A stretch of 64,000 bases of DNA from Karstenula rhodostoma CBS 690.94 (taxonomy: Eukaryota > Ascomycota > Dothideomycetes > Pleosporales > Didymosphaeriaceae): the NCBI GenBank assembly GCA_010093485.1, contig MU001492.1:2465122-2529121 (forward strand), read 5' to 3'. Every line of letters starts with the position of its first letter. The stretch's first letter is position 1. Under the pieces are notes generated by a model. The model was not told where the DNA came from, did not search any database, and was given only the letters and a program-made list of their open reading frames with translations. The translations under genes were made by a program, and so were the position numbers. This document shows, piece after piece, positions 1 to 11,415 of the stretch.

Positions 1-1374
1 GCTGCTGACCTGGCTCGTCGTTGCTTTGGTCCTACATCTCAGGGCAGAACGACAGCTCTCGACACACCACCGGGCCAGTATTGGTATAACAGGCATACCT
101 CCGCTCAGCGCTGCCGTCGCAGACCCAAAGACCAGCAATGCGGAAAATGCATACAGAGAAGATGCAGGAAACAGCAGCCGACGCACTGCCGTAGTCGTCG
201 CGAAAACGGCATCCGAGAATGCGACGTGGCTCGACGACTACTTTCCGCAATGGGAGAAGAACATCTACAGCGTGGGCGATCGAAAAGCGAAATTGAAGAA
301 GATTCCCAAGAACAAAGGCAGAGAAAGCATGGTGTACTTGAGGTGCGTGGTAGTATCGTATTTGTGTTAATAAGCGTCTGCATGGGGCAGCTGCGGTGGG
401 AGCGTGGGGAGCTGATCCTCTCGGCTTCTGGTTGGGCCCGAATCCTGCGAGGCATCGTGCGCATCAACAAATGCTGACAGTTGTAGCTACATCATAGACA
501 ACTACGACCGACTCCCCGATAATGTCCTCTTTTTGCACCCGAACCGCTACCAGTGGCACAACGATGACCCAGATTACGATGGAGTCCCCATGCTGCGCCA
601 TTTCCAGATGCCATACCTAGAGCAGGAGGGCTACGTCAATATCCGTTGCGCCTGGTCTCTGGGCTGTCCGGACGAGATCAAACCGCTCGTAGAAGAAGGG
701 GAGCACAGAGATCAGGTTCACGCTGGAGGTGACTACAAGAAGGCTTTCCAGGTGCTCTTTCCCGGAGTAGACGTACCCACGTACGTGGGCGTGAGCTGCT
801 GCGCGCAGTTTGCAGCTACGAAAGAGAAGATAAGAGAGAGAGAGAAAAGCGACTACCAGCGGTACAGAAGGTGGCTGCTAGAGACCGATCTGGAAGACAG
901 CATCTCTGGGAGAATAATGGAGTACAGCTGGCATAGTACGTTACCCCATCTTGCAATGCCGGCACGCACAATGATGGGCGGCATGGCGTCGCACAACGAT
1001 ACCCAGTGGAGGAAGCCCAAGAATTCTACAAAGGGGCACCATGCAAGAACCATACGGCTGGCTCACTCATCAGGCTGACGGACGACGTGGCGTGTCATCT
1101 GGTAGAGGGGTGCAACGTTGTTCATCGGTAATGACGCCCTTGGCTTGATCACCTGCTTACAAGTCCTCCAGTGATATTCGGTAAAGATCCGGTCCATTGT
1201 CCTTTGGTGCAAGTCTGTTATTGTAAAGTGTTTGGGCTATGCAACCTCCAATGCGAAGACCAGGGAAGCTGTCGAGATCGATACACACTCCCACTGTTTG
1301 CGACGCTTCCGGAAGGATGGCCCTACATTGATTGGGACCAAGAAGATCGAGAACGGGCTGGTCCAGAGGACTGA
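1..1374 (+). CDS. DUF3431 family protein, 5' end cut off by the window
   Basis: Three exons can be joined in frame: 2-342, 487-935 and 1172-1374, giving 330 residues with the N-terminus missing. The first visible residues (LLTWLVVALVLHLRAER) are hydrophobic and look like part of a signal anchor, so a type II membrane protein is likely. The rest follows the DUF3431 pattern: WLDDYFPQWEKNIY, then YIIDNYDRLPDNVLFLHPNR, then a cysteine-rich end (CYCKVFGLCNLQC, RYTLPLFATLPEGWP). Intron 2 (936-1171, 236 nt) is long, but the family signature continues exactly in phase after it. The function of DUF3431 is not established; the IIDNYD..PD..LFLH layout recalls glycosyltransferase-like folds, which is inference only. 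The last residues are acidic and charged and end at TGA 1374. Confidence 0.85.
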
Positions 1375-2772
1375 TTGAGATGGAGGTGTGAGCTGGCGTG
1401 CGCCTGTATGCCGAAGGCACGGGGTTCGTACGTCTATCGGAATCTACGATCAAATCATGTATGTGCCCGTACCGATTCTGGGTTCACAAGACCTGTCTGG
1501 TACCACCTTTGACGCTACGGTGTCTTCCGTCTGCACTGCGCCACGCGCTGCGCATATACACGAAAGGACGACAAGAATTCAGCTATTGCATTGCATGTAC
1601 ATGTACATGCAGGTGTCGAGATTGGCTGCAGCGGAACACTTCTCCACGGTATTTTATTCGTCAATTGCGGGAATATATACGGAGCCGTGTGGGTCCTGGG
1701 TGAACACGGTCGGAACGTGCTTCAAATAGTCGTAGCCTTGCACCCATGGTCGACTTGTTCCCGGAAGCGGCAGTCGACATTACTAGTGCATATGTACCTC
1801 TTCATTGGGGCTAGAAGCACTACCAATGAAGACGTATAATGGATAGTAAAGGGCGGCAAGGCTGCAGAATCACTTTGCAGATCATCACGCCTGGAACAAG
1901 GCTGAGGCAGAAGCGTATCCAATTTGGGGGCCTCAAGCCGAAGAATCAAGATGGTTCGGCAGAAAGGCAAAAGTAAATCCATCAGCTGTACCCATGCAAT
2001 GGTTTCTCCACCTTGGTTACGAAGTGCGCGAGACTCGATGGGTCAGGCGGACACGAAATTCGGGTCCGCAGGTCGCAGAGCCGCACTAGTCGTAGTGGCT
2101 ACCGGTCATGGTCACATGGCTTACTGGCAACGGGATAAGTATAAGCGGAACATGCCTGCCAATTGGACTTCCTTTCTCCATTTTCAGCCGCAACGCCCGC
2201 TTGCGAACCTCGTTTCTACGTAGTGTCGACATGTTTTACTGTGCCCCCCTTGGTTTTGGTTAGGCATGATCCCTCGCGTTATTTCTGATCCTGATCTCCG
2301 CCATTGGACAGACAGAGCCGCACTTGACACCGATCGGTCCTCTCAAGAATGATAGCCTTCGCCCATGATGCAACTATCCTGGCACCAACTCCCAGCCTTG
2401 TGTAACTCGCCCTGATCAAAAACGGCACACGCGGTTCAGCATTCTACGTACCGAGGAACTTGCAACAGCACACAAGACTAGGCGTACCTTGTCACCCCAG
2501 CGGGGATGCGGCTCTTGCCAGCCTGCACGTGAAGTAGCCACCCCAATGTTTGCTTCCAGCCGACCTTATACCAGCAATTTATTCAGCCTTACCCCTCATT
2601 CTACATGTTGCCATGCTCGCTGCTTTGCCTTGCTTACATTTTCCATCTGTTCGTTAAAGACCATTCCCATCGTACTTGCCAGCTTACGTTATTTTGATCC
2701 TGCTTACTAGCCTGCTGCATCTTCTCTGTGTCTCATGCCCACGCTTAACTACCAGCTTAACCTCTCGAATTC
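1375..2772. other. Intergenic, no gene seen
   Basis: About 1.4 kb between the DUF3431 gene and the F-box gene. Open frames here are short, lack splice-linked continuation and show no family motif. The last few hundred bases presumably hold the F-box gene promoter; I identified no specific site. Confidence 0.5.
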
Positions 2773-4674
2773 ATGTCCCTCAAGCTGGACAGGCTTCCTT
2801 TCGACGTGCTGTTCTACATCACGTCTCATCTGGGGTTCGATGACATTGTCAGCCTTGCACACAGTTGCAAGCAGCTTCGCACGCTGCTCCAGGAGAACAG
2901 CATTTGTAAAAAGGCGATTGAGGTACAGAGCCACCAGCTATAATTCTGTATGAATCAACTTGACACCATGCAGGCCGAATTTAGATATACGAAAGAAGCA
3001 CGTTTGGTTCAAGAACAGCGCATCTCGTATTGCGACGCGTTTAACCATATACAAGACAGAAGACATGCTTTTTCAGATGCACATCCTTTTTCAGCCCGAA
3101 TCATCGGCAGAGCCAACGACTTCAGTTACCGAAAAGGCATGTTATGCATACTCGAAGGCAACACCATTCGGGTGTCCGACGTGCACGCGCAGGGACCAGA
3201 ATCCACGATCGATCTTTCGCTTATCATCGAAGGATATTACGAGGGTTCGTCCTCTTCAAGCGACACTAAGTTATCTCTGTTGTACTACAATGATGATATC
3301 GTTACCATCTATGTGGAAGGCAGGGGTAGGCAAGATAACGGCCGCATATATGCAATTAACACAAAGCCCGGAGTATCAGATCAAGCAAGACAGATCAAGA
3401 TGATACGACTCGAAGCAAGTTATAAGCTATTCGCCCGTCATACGTCACTATTTCTCTACTACGGGACCTACACTTCTGTAGGTCACTACGAGTGGGAGGT
3501 CCAAGGCGTCTCTCTCAACGATAGAAACAGCCTACCATTTACCCCGCTTCAGCTTCATGGGTTCTTTGGAACGGACTTTGGCTCAACGATAGCTCTTGAA
3601 ATACATGAAGGGTACTTTTACGCAGTGTCTAACCAGACATCTTTCGAGGTGGAAGAGATCGATTGGACATCCTTTTACCACTGCATGCGGTTCCCAGTCG
3701 ACAATCCTAAAGCAGAGTTTCTGGAATCGAACAAGAAGCTATGGCGACGGCAGCATGCTGAAGGCGTTATTCACGACTCGTGGACCGACCTGAGCCTACA
3801 GATCGATGAGAGCACGAACAATCTCATGATCGTCGAAGCTCGACGAGAGTACCAGAAGAGTCTCAGTAGACAAGTACGCACATATTACATCTCGGAATTT
3901 ATTTCAGGATTCGATTCTCCTACCAGTTCAACGGGAGGGTTACCGCTACTTGAAGCCTCAACTGGACCCGAACTACCTTGGGGGGATGCCTACATCCAAA
4001 CCCTGGATTCAACAAACAACCCCAACTATGCACCTCCCGAAACGCGGTTTAATTGGAACTTCCACCCTGAGGTACCTCGCGGAGGTAACCCTGGTCGATC
4101 ATTCATCCTCGCCAGAACCAGGCACAGAGCCTACAACTACTCCTGCACCTCGTTCATGGACATGGTCGAGGATGATCGATGTTGCAGCGACCCCTCCACA
4201 TCCTGTCTAAGGCTACGTATCGGATCTCGCCGTGTTGCGCCTCTGGACTGGAAGTATCTCGAAACGACCACGCCTCAGCTGCTCACACTGCCTGCCTTGC
4301 CCAACGACGTGGCCTACCGCCATTGCCCACCAAAAATGTGGCCACCGTCAGCCTCGAGATGCCCTTGCTCCGAGAGACTGCATCGCATCCTCAATCCGCC
4401 CTTGCCTGGAGGCCCGGCGTACAACCGCTCCATCACGAGCACCTTGGATGAACGCAGCCTCGTGTACATGATTCGTCCAGGACGGTCCTACAGCCCCAGC
4501 GATGACAACGCATTGGGCATCATTGTCATGATTAGCTTCAACCGAGGTCCCTTGCCGCCCAAGCACGGTGCGGAGGACCGGTCACAAGAGCACCGTGGAT
4601 ACTCACAGAGCGAGTCAGAGTGGCACTGGGTACCCGGAGCTTCAACGCATTGCAAGGATCGCAGCTGCCAGTAA
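2773..4674 (+). CDS. F-box domain protein
   Basis: Two exons, 2773-2922 and 2974-4674, give 616 residues; the 51-nt intron joins in phase 0. Residues 4-50 fit an F-box: LDRLPFDVLFYITSHL, then DIVSLAHSCKQLRTLL, then the end of the helix. F-box proteins bind Skp1 and bring substrates to SCF ubiquitin ligases. The remaining 560 residues have no repeat (WD40, LRR) that I can recognise; they resemble the long, poorly known C-terminal regions of expanded F-box families in Dothideomycetes. The last 40 residues are polar and low in hydrophobics, and a neighbouring frame is also open near 4625-4690, so the C-terminus may be frameshifted or degenerating. The F-box call is sound; any substrate is unknown. 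Confidence 0.75.
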
Positions 4675-5643
4675 ACTCTGGCTGGGGGTCTGAGCGATGG
4701 CGCAGCCTGAAGAGCCTCAAGAAGGCGGATAATGGTTTGCAAACCAAGGTCCCGTGTTCTATTGAGTCGCCTTGTTGATGCACATGAGGTGCATGATGGA
4801 TGCAGGGGTCGAGACGAAACCGGTGAGCTCCCCGCTTGTTCGTACCGCACAGATGCGAGACTAGTACCTCGGCCCAGGAATAGTCGTCTTCAATGTTTCG
4901 GACATCTTCGGTCCTGGTACACTGTACGCAACACCCACGCACAAAATATCTTCACGGTTGCCGTTCTCCTTCAAGACGTGGTCGAGCTACCAGGCACCAC
5001 CCCTGTCCTCTTCCCTAGGTTGATGGCATCAGCAAAATTGGCATCCCGTTACATACAGACAAACAAGCAACTTTCTCAATATGCAGATCTTGTCTACTCA
5101 TGAGTAGGACACGCGGTCTGACACACACTGCGGCTTTGTGGCGAAGCTGACAAACGAGCCGGGAGACGGCGTTCGCTGCTGGGACAATGGACGTACGGAT
5201 GGCGGCAGTGGCGTGGAGGGTTTCTGAAATTTCCTACTTAAAAAGCATCGGCGATGATTGAGTTCGATGAGTGATAACATCCCTAGCAGGGGCGCTGGGA
5301 ATGGTACCTTCAACAGGTGGTCTCTTCTGCGATGTCTTTTGCACTCTTTCCATTTCGTCCAAACCGCGAGTAGTTTCTTTCGTATCAACGTTACGCTGTC
5401 ATGTCATCAGCTCCAGTTTACCGATGTTTGCCTACCGCTCTCAGATCGTTCCCCTCTTCCCAGACCTGAAAATATCGATGCCACATCCCCATGAAGTCCT
5501 TCACCCCAGTGCGTCTTCCACACATGCATGCTCTGCGGTCTGCCACTCCTATCACCGACGACGACAACTCCGCTCCGTGCACCCATCCCCCTCCCCTCAC
5601 CGGAAAGCTCGTGTCCCCTACGCATGTATGCATGCACGCTCCT

Positions 5644-5664
5644 CATCCATCCATCCATCCATCC
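5644..5664. repeat. CATC/CCAT microsatellite
   Basis: About five perfect copies of the tetranucleotide CATC. Confidence 0.9.
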
Positions 5665-5962
5665 TCCGTCCTCCAAGCACTGTATACGATGGCACACCTG
5701 CACGTCTCACTCCTCGACCGCAAATGGACAGCGCTCAGTCCCACCTCTCCCTGCACTTCCTGAAACACACACGTACACGTGCAGCACCGCACTGGCACGT
5801 CCTAGTCCCTGACCGTAGTCCCCCAGCCTGCATCACGACAACGGGAGACGGTTGAATGGTGTGGTATGCGGGTGTAGCATGGGAAGGAGGGGGGATGTTT
5901 GGACATGAATGAAAGCCTTCCCGGCGCCACAGTCCGTATCCACGCCCACGCCGCCCCAGAGC

Positions 5963-6005
<43 letters not shown>

Positions 6006-6006
6006 G
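5963..6006. repeat. GTT trinucleotide microsatellite
   Basis: About 14.7 uninterrupted copies of the GTT unit (AAC on the other strand). In each frame it gives poly-Leu, poly-Cys or poly-Val on + and poly-Asn, poly-Thr or poly-Gln on -, which creates false ORFs. No flanking coding evidence. Confidence 0.97.
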
Positions 6007-6047
6007 CCCCGGGGTGTGGCTGGGCCATATGCAGATTGCACTCAGTC

Positions 6048-6076
6048 CAGTCCAGGGCAGTTCAGTCCAGGGCAGT
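6048..6076. repeat. Tandem direct repeat of a 14-mer
   Basis: CAGTCCAGGGCAGT occurs at 6048-6061 and 6063-6076, just downstream of the GTT tract, with a partial CAGTCC unit before the first copy. Confidence 0.85.
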
Positions 6077-7251
6077 ACACGCTACGCTACCCCAGCAGAG
6101 CAGCGGGTATACACCATCATGGGGATGCCCTACCTCACTGCTGCACTTGCCATGCCGCTCCCTCCTATTTCACCGGTCCATACCACACCACACCCTCCCC
6201 CATCCCATGCCACGTAGACTCTAGCTAGACCTCCAAGCCATCATCGCCCTGCGTGGCGGTGCCTTTTACGATGCGCTACCTGCGGCAAACGATGCCTTTG
6301 GTGTGATGCGATACCATCGGAGGCACATGGACCTCTTGCGCGCCGGATGAGGAAGGCGACGGCTCAGTCCGGTCGGGGAAGGGGTGGAGTGGCGTGCATC
6401 CCATGCGTGTCGGATGATGCGTTGTTTAGGCTGTGCGTATGTGAGTCTCTTCGGGCATATGAGGGTTGCCGTGAGGGGCTGGTGGGAGGTGGAGAGATGG
6501 TGGAGTGAGGGTAGGGCGATGAACATGGGGGGCTACAGGCTGTGTGGGCGGCTTACGAAGGATGATACCGTGATGGCTTACGAGGGATGATGCTGTCCTA
6601 GCTCGCGGGGTCGAGGTTGGACTCATGTGCTTTTTCTGCGTTGCGGGGAGAAAAGTGGAAGTTGGGTACGAGCACATGACAGCGCGAGGAATGGGGGCGT
6701 CCGAACGCGGTCGGATTTTTCCTATCTATCTGCTTTCCGATATCCACGCTATCCACAGATGCGGCTCTGCTCCTACAACAATCATTTTGGCGCGTCGTGT
6801 CCGCCTTGTTACTCGCAGACCCCCCATACATGTGACAAGGAAAGAAAAGTGTGACCATGGTCCGTTGAAACTCCGGCTATAAAGCGCTGTTAAAACATGG
6901 TGTGAACGCCGACGCTATGAAATGCCGCAAAGAGGGTGGCTGTCCATGCGGCAGCTGGTGAAAAAGGGGCTGGAAAAGTATGCACCTGGAGTTATGAGGT
7001 GAAGTGGAGTGATGAATTCGTGACAGGCTCGCGAGACGCAGTTTAGTCCAGTGGCCATAGTGTCGGCGAGGCAGCCGGTCCATTTTCGCAGAATGGCGGA
7101 AAGTGAGGCTTCTGTATGGGATGGTCCGACCGGACCCACAGATGCAGGATGTGAAGGCCGAGTTTTGCCCGCCGTCCATGTTCAGCGTCAATGCTGCAGA
7201 AAGTTGCCGAGGAATGCCTGGCTCGCGTGGCGAGAGGATTTGCGCCGTGGT

Positions 7252-7665
7252 TTACAGCTCCATGCTGTCGAGGTCGCGCATAACGCAGGCCATCTGTGCC
7301 CGCTTTGCAGCCTCAGCCAGAAGTGCGGTCTGATTGAGGAAGTTCTGCGTCTCCCCGGCCGATCTGCCGGCCGCGTCTCTATTCGGCTGGTACTCGAAGC
7401 TGCGATAGCGTTGGATGGGCGGCATCTCTGGCTGGGCCTGCTGCGACTGGGACTGGCCGTTCAACGAGCCAAAGAAGTTCTGCGGGGGCTGGGAAGGCGA
7501 GGCGGGCGAGGGCACAGGCGCTGATGATGCGGGAGTCGGGGCGGTGAGGTGTGCGCTGCTGCTGTAGCTCTGGAAAGCCGACGAGTTCCCGGAGCTGTTC
7601 GCAAAGGACGGGAGGGGCGCGTAGACGGGCCTCGGCGGGGTTGGGCGGGGTGCAGTCGACGACAT
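7252..7665 (-). CDS. Small protein of unknown function
   Basis: Single-exon reading of 137 residues, starting at the ATG at 7665 (MSSTAPRPTPPRPVYAPLP). The frame stays open upstream to 7905, but that stretch is basic and of 5'-leader type, so the internal ATG is preferred. The N-terminal two thirds are Pro/Ser/Ala-rich and probably disordered. The last 35 residues form a likely helix: TQNFLNQTALLAEAAKRAQM followed by a short acidic end DLDSMEL. That conserved-looking C-terminal helix in a short disordered protein suggests a binding peptide. I do not recognise the family and assign no function. Confidence 0.55.
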   Translation of the reverse strand: MSSTAPRPTPPRPVYAPLPSFANSSGNSSAFQSYSSSAHLTAPTPASSAPVPSPASPSQPPQNFFGSLNGQSQSQQAQPEMPPIQRYRSFEYQPNRDAAGRSAGETQNFLNQTALLAEAAKRAQMACVMRDLDSMEL

Positions 7666-8269
7666 TGTGCGTGGAGTACTGTGTTGGGCAGGAAGGAGCG
7701 AGGCGGCAGGGCGAAAGGGCGAAAGCGAAAAGGTGGTGTCGCTGAGTGCAAGCCTTGTGCGTGCCGGACTTTTTGGTCTCTGTAGCGGTCCTTGGTCCGG
7801 AAGGTGGTTATCGCGGCGCCTATGTATGTATCGATACAGCGAGCCGATCAGCGTCGATGCGAGGGAGAAAGCGGTAGCGAGCGACCGTGTAGATTGGCAA
7901 ACCACTATGCAGGCGGCGTAGTAGAGAGTGGTTGACGGAGCAATATGCGGCAGGACAGATGGCTGGACGAGAGTGGAGGAGGGGATGGTGAGGCAGATCT
8001 AACAGTATGGCGGGCGTATCTTGTACCGAGGCTGGCAAGCGCATGAATTATTGCTCGGGCGCCCACCGACAACCTGGCCGTGAAATCTCGTCACTGCTCT
8101 GCTCCACACGTCTTCGTTACGCCTATCTCGCCTCAGGACACGGTTCAGAGCGGGCAATTACTTTCCGGGAGTCTTTCCGTCTGCGGCGTCGTCTCGAGGC
8201 GTCCAGCCTAAAATAATCAGACACAGACACCTCTAAGATTACCACCGAGAGATATCCTACCGCACCAAC
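7666..8269. other. Divergent intergenic region
   Basis: About 600 nt between the start of the small - strand gene and the start of KTI12. No site identified; it must serve both promoters. Confidence 0.4.
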
Positions 8270-9308
8270 ATGCCCGTGAGTCCTGCACACATCCAGCCCG
8301 ACGTGGTACGCTGATACCTGCGCAGCTCCTGGTTGTCTCGGGGTATCCCTCCGCGGGCAAGACTACGCGCGCCCGCCAGCTGAAGGATTTCTTCGAGTCC
8401 AGGATCGCCAGCGAGAGCGCCGATGCGCCGTCTAGCAAGCTCAAGGTCCACCTCATCAATGATCAGTCTCTTGGCGTGTCCCGTGGGGTATACCATACGG
8501 CTAAGGCTGAAAAGGACGCCCGCGCCGAGGAGTATTCTGCCGTAAAGAGGGTGCTTTCCCGCAACGACATCGTCATCGCCGATGGCCTAAACTACATCAA
8601 GGGTTTTCGCTATCAACTCAACTGCGAAGCAAAGGCCGTTCAGACGACCAGCTGCGTGGTCAGCCATCCCTATCAGCTTGTTAGTGATTTTGCTAAATGT
8701 TCAAGAGGTGCACGTAGGATTGACCGCCGCAAAATGTCGCGAGATTAACAACAAGCTGCTGGCAGACAAAGAGCAGGATGGAGGGTACGCCGAAGAGGAC
8801 TTTGAAAACCTGATCTTCCGGTATGAGGAGCCCAACGGCATGGCGAGGTGGGACAGCCCGCTATTCACCGTAGTCGAGGAAGATGCCACGCCCCCATTCG
8901 AGCAGATATGGGACGCTCTTGTCGGCAGCGACGGCAAAGGCAAAGTTGTACGACCCAACCAGGCGACTGTACTGGCATGTATATCCTACTCTTCGACTGC
9001 CAATCCAGTGTTGACAGTTCCAGAAACCAGCCACAGAGCAAAACTACCTCTACGAGCTCGACAAGACCACCTCGGACATTCTGGCCCAGATCCTGACTTA
9101 CCAAAAGGACCACCCAGGCGAGGGCGGCGGTGAGGTTACTGTCCAAGACGTCGATAAACCCATCGAACTCTCCGCCAACCCCATGACGCTCCCCCAGCTG
9201 CAGCGCATCCGTCGCCAGTTCATCACGCTGAACCGCCAGCACAACTTCTCCAAATCGCGGATGAAGGAGATCTTTGTCAACTACCTAAACGACCAGTTCC
9301 TGCGGTGA
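8270..9308 (+). CDS. KTI12: Elongator-associated factor Kti12
   Basis: Four exons: 8270-8275, 8326-8658, 8708-8968 and 9024-9308, giving 294 residues. Exon 1 encodes only Met-Pro. The P-loop GYPSAGKTT lies near residue 8, as in Kti12/PSTK-type ATPases, followed by INDQSLG, DGLNYIKGFRYQLNCEAKA, then FRYEEPNGMARWDSPLF. The C-terminal third (LYELDKTTSDILAQI, TLPQLQRIRRQFITLNRQ) is the family's tRNA-binding-type region. Kti12 supports Elongator in modifying wobble uridines of tRNA. The third intron can start with a canonical GT at 8969 or with GC at 8975; both leave the frame intact and differ by Val-Leu. Confidence 0.93.
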
Positions 9309-10528
9309 GCCCGCAAACTTGGGAAGGTGGAGATGCAGGCGTTGCTCTTGCTCACCTGGGCGCTATGGTGTCGCGATACCTGCCTCAATGGTCGCTTGAC
9401 GTTTGACCGAGCCGCCTACGCCACTTTGCGGGTGCGTCATCCATCTCGCCGGACAGGGGGTCTGGTTACTGGGCTATGAATGAGACGGTGATCATCGAGG
9501 TTTCACTTCAACGGATACTCAAGGCAATCACGAGCCGTTTTGGTGTTGAATGTTCAGCTCCCTACACCCGCTCACCATGGTCTCCTCCGACAAAAGCTTC
9601 TCTCTTATCCCCTGCTAGTGCGTTCAAGTACTGGCGCATCTAGCGCCGCCGTGGAGCATGGGTGCGAGCGCGAGAAGATTTTGCATCACGCATACACGTC
9701 GAACGATGGTGGCCTGACCTTGAACCCTCTCAGCTCCCAAGGAGAAGGCTCCTGACCTTGGCTCGCGAGATAGGCGAACTTGAAAAATCTGCGATTTGGG
9801 CTTTGCGGGGTCCCCAGATCCACGTGGGTGCTCCAATTTTATCGTGGACGGGCTCGCAGCGTGGTGTTGAGGGGTACATCTGACGCGCAATTGGACCCAC
9901 AAACATCACGTCACGCACCCATCTGATCTACAATCCTAGTCTAGCATTCTTCAACTCGGCATCCTTTTATTCTCTCATGCGCGTTGAAACGCTTTTTTTT
10001 TCGAGCTTATGTACACCTCAAGGCTCACCCCAAGCCAATTGGCCCCCATCCGCACATCCCTCCCCACCGCACCAGCCAAACCCCGGCCTCACAACAGCAA
10101 TCTTTCCGTCCATCCGCTCAACCCTGCATGCACGACGTTTCCTACCCCATATGCATCCGCCCGCCCTATCTCCTTAGGGCCCACAGGCGCAGTGTCCACT
10201 CGCACGCGACCCGCCCACTAACTAACCCCGCTACCGTACCCCGCGGGAAAAGCGACCCTGAATCAGCCCTGGGGGGGCAAGGGCCCACGTGCGCGCGATC
10301 CCCGCCCAGACGCCGGCGCCACTCGGCGAGCGCCATCGGATCTGGGCCTGCGTAAGGGGGGTGTGCGGATCCGCGTGTCCGTCATCGGATGGCGGGGCGG
10401 GCGCAGTGCTCACGCACCGGCGCAGACGCCGTCTCTGTTTCCCCAGGCGGGTGGTCGCAAGTCCCAATCCCAAGTCCGCGGAAGGGTGCGGTGTCCCCAG
10501 CTTCGCTGCGACAGCCAAGGTAAACAAC
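9309..10528. other. Intergenic, pyrimidine-rich in part
   Basis: About 1.2 kb after KTI12. The part from about 9950 to 10220 is C/T-rich on the + strand, and the part from 10230 on is GC-rich. Open frames here are compositional. No gene seen. Confidence 0.45.
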
Positions 10529-10800
10529 TCAGACGGCATCAAGACAGCGCCGTCTGTCGGTAGACGTCGCACGCATGGCGGGCGCCCAGCGCCCTTCTGT
10601 GATGCCAGCGGGAGCGTCGCGGACCCTGTAAGCATGCCATCAGCTCACGATCGTAAAGATAGTGATCAAGGGGAAACGTACCGTGGCATCCCGCACCCCG
10701 CGAGCGCCTTGTTCGCGCGGGCGGCGAGCCCGGCGTGGTCGCGCACCACGTCGCAGGCGCGGGACCGGTCGCGCTCCGTGGGAGAGATCGAGGGCGTCAT
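10529..10800 (-). CDS. Candidate tiny two-exon gene
   Basis: Exons 10682-10800 and 10529-10625 join in phase across a 56-nt intron with donor GTACGT and acceptor CTTACAG preceded by a branch-like GCTGAT. The product would have 71 residues: it begins MTPSISPTERDRSRACDVV, continues GLAARANKALAGCGMPR and ends RRCLDAV. I do not recognise it. The frame-preserving intron with good consensus is the main support; the GC-rich composition gives long open frames on both strands, so chance is possible. Upstream on its own strand is a CTCTG repeat. Confidence 0.35.
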
Positions 10801-10807
10801 GCTTGCA

Positions 10808-10833
10808 CTGCTCTGCTCTGCTCTGCTCTGCTC
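10808..10833. repeat. CTCTG pentanucleotide repeat
   Basis: About five copies of CTCTG on the + strand, immediately upstream of the candidate tiny gene on the - strand. Confidence 0.9.
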
Positions 10834-11415
10834 GGCGACACCTTTGTTGTGCTTGTCGATCTGGGGTGCTGCGAGTGGGTGCGCGGGGCCGCGCTGATAT
10901 ACTATTTGTTTGTAATGTATGGGGGCGGGCCGGGGTGGGTGCACTGCCACTGCCACCGCCGAGTGTTGGGAGCGTGTGCGAGGCTAGGGTGGGTCTGGAT
11001 CGATCGAGAAGGGCTCGACATGCGTCTGCGGGAGAGATGTCGGCAGTCTTCTTCCTTTCTGATGGGAATAATCGGGATGGTTTGAAATTATGTACGTAGG
11101 TCAGATAGAGTATTTACCGTGATGTTGTAAAGACGGTGTTGGCTCCGGAGAGAAGCAGCAAGCAGTGCTGGAAGCAAGAATCGATAGAGTGCGAAACAAT
11201 GTCAAGGCAAGGCGCGCGCACATGGGTCGTGCAGGTATCTCGAGAAGCGAAGCAAGAAACCCCCATAGCCAACGCGTAGCCATCCCAACCAACCCTAGAA
11301 CAAACATAAGAAGATAACAATGGCCCAAATCCAAAACCCGATATCTAACCCCGTCATAACGTAAATGGTAGCCGTTTGCCCAGCCCGGCCGTCATTAGAA
11401 AAAGGTACGGAAAGA
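10834..11415. other. Intergenic, downstream of the Zn2Cys6 gene
   Basis: About 580 nt that would hold the 3' UTR of the regulator gene. No gene or specific signal identified. Confidence 0.4.

Larger units (their letters stand above)
4675..7251. other. Long intergenic region with simple repeats
   Basis: About 2.6 kb with only overlapping low-complexity open frames on both strands. It contains a CATC tract (5644-5664), a GTT tract (5963-6006) and a tandem 14-mer (6048-6076). I see no gene. Confidence 0.5.

Noticed and set aside
5735..6228. Frames with poly-Thr, poly-Asn, poly-Leu or poly-Cys
   Set aside because: All are translations of the GTT microsatellite.
10231..10897. Overlapping frames of 134 and 202 residues
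   Set aside because: GC-rich low-complexity translations without splice or motif support, apart from the tiny - strand gene model listed.
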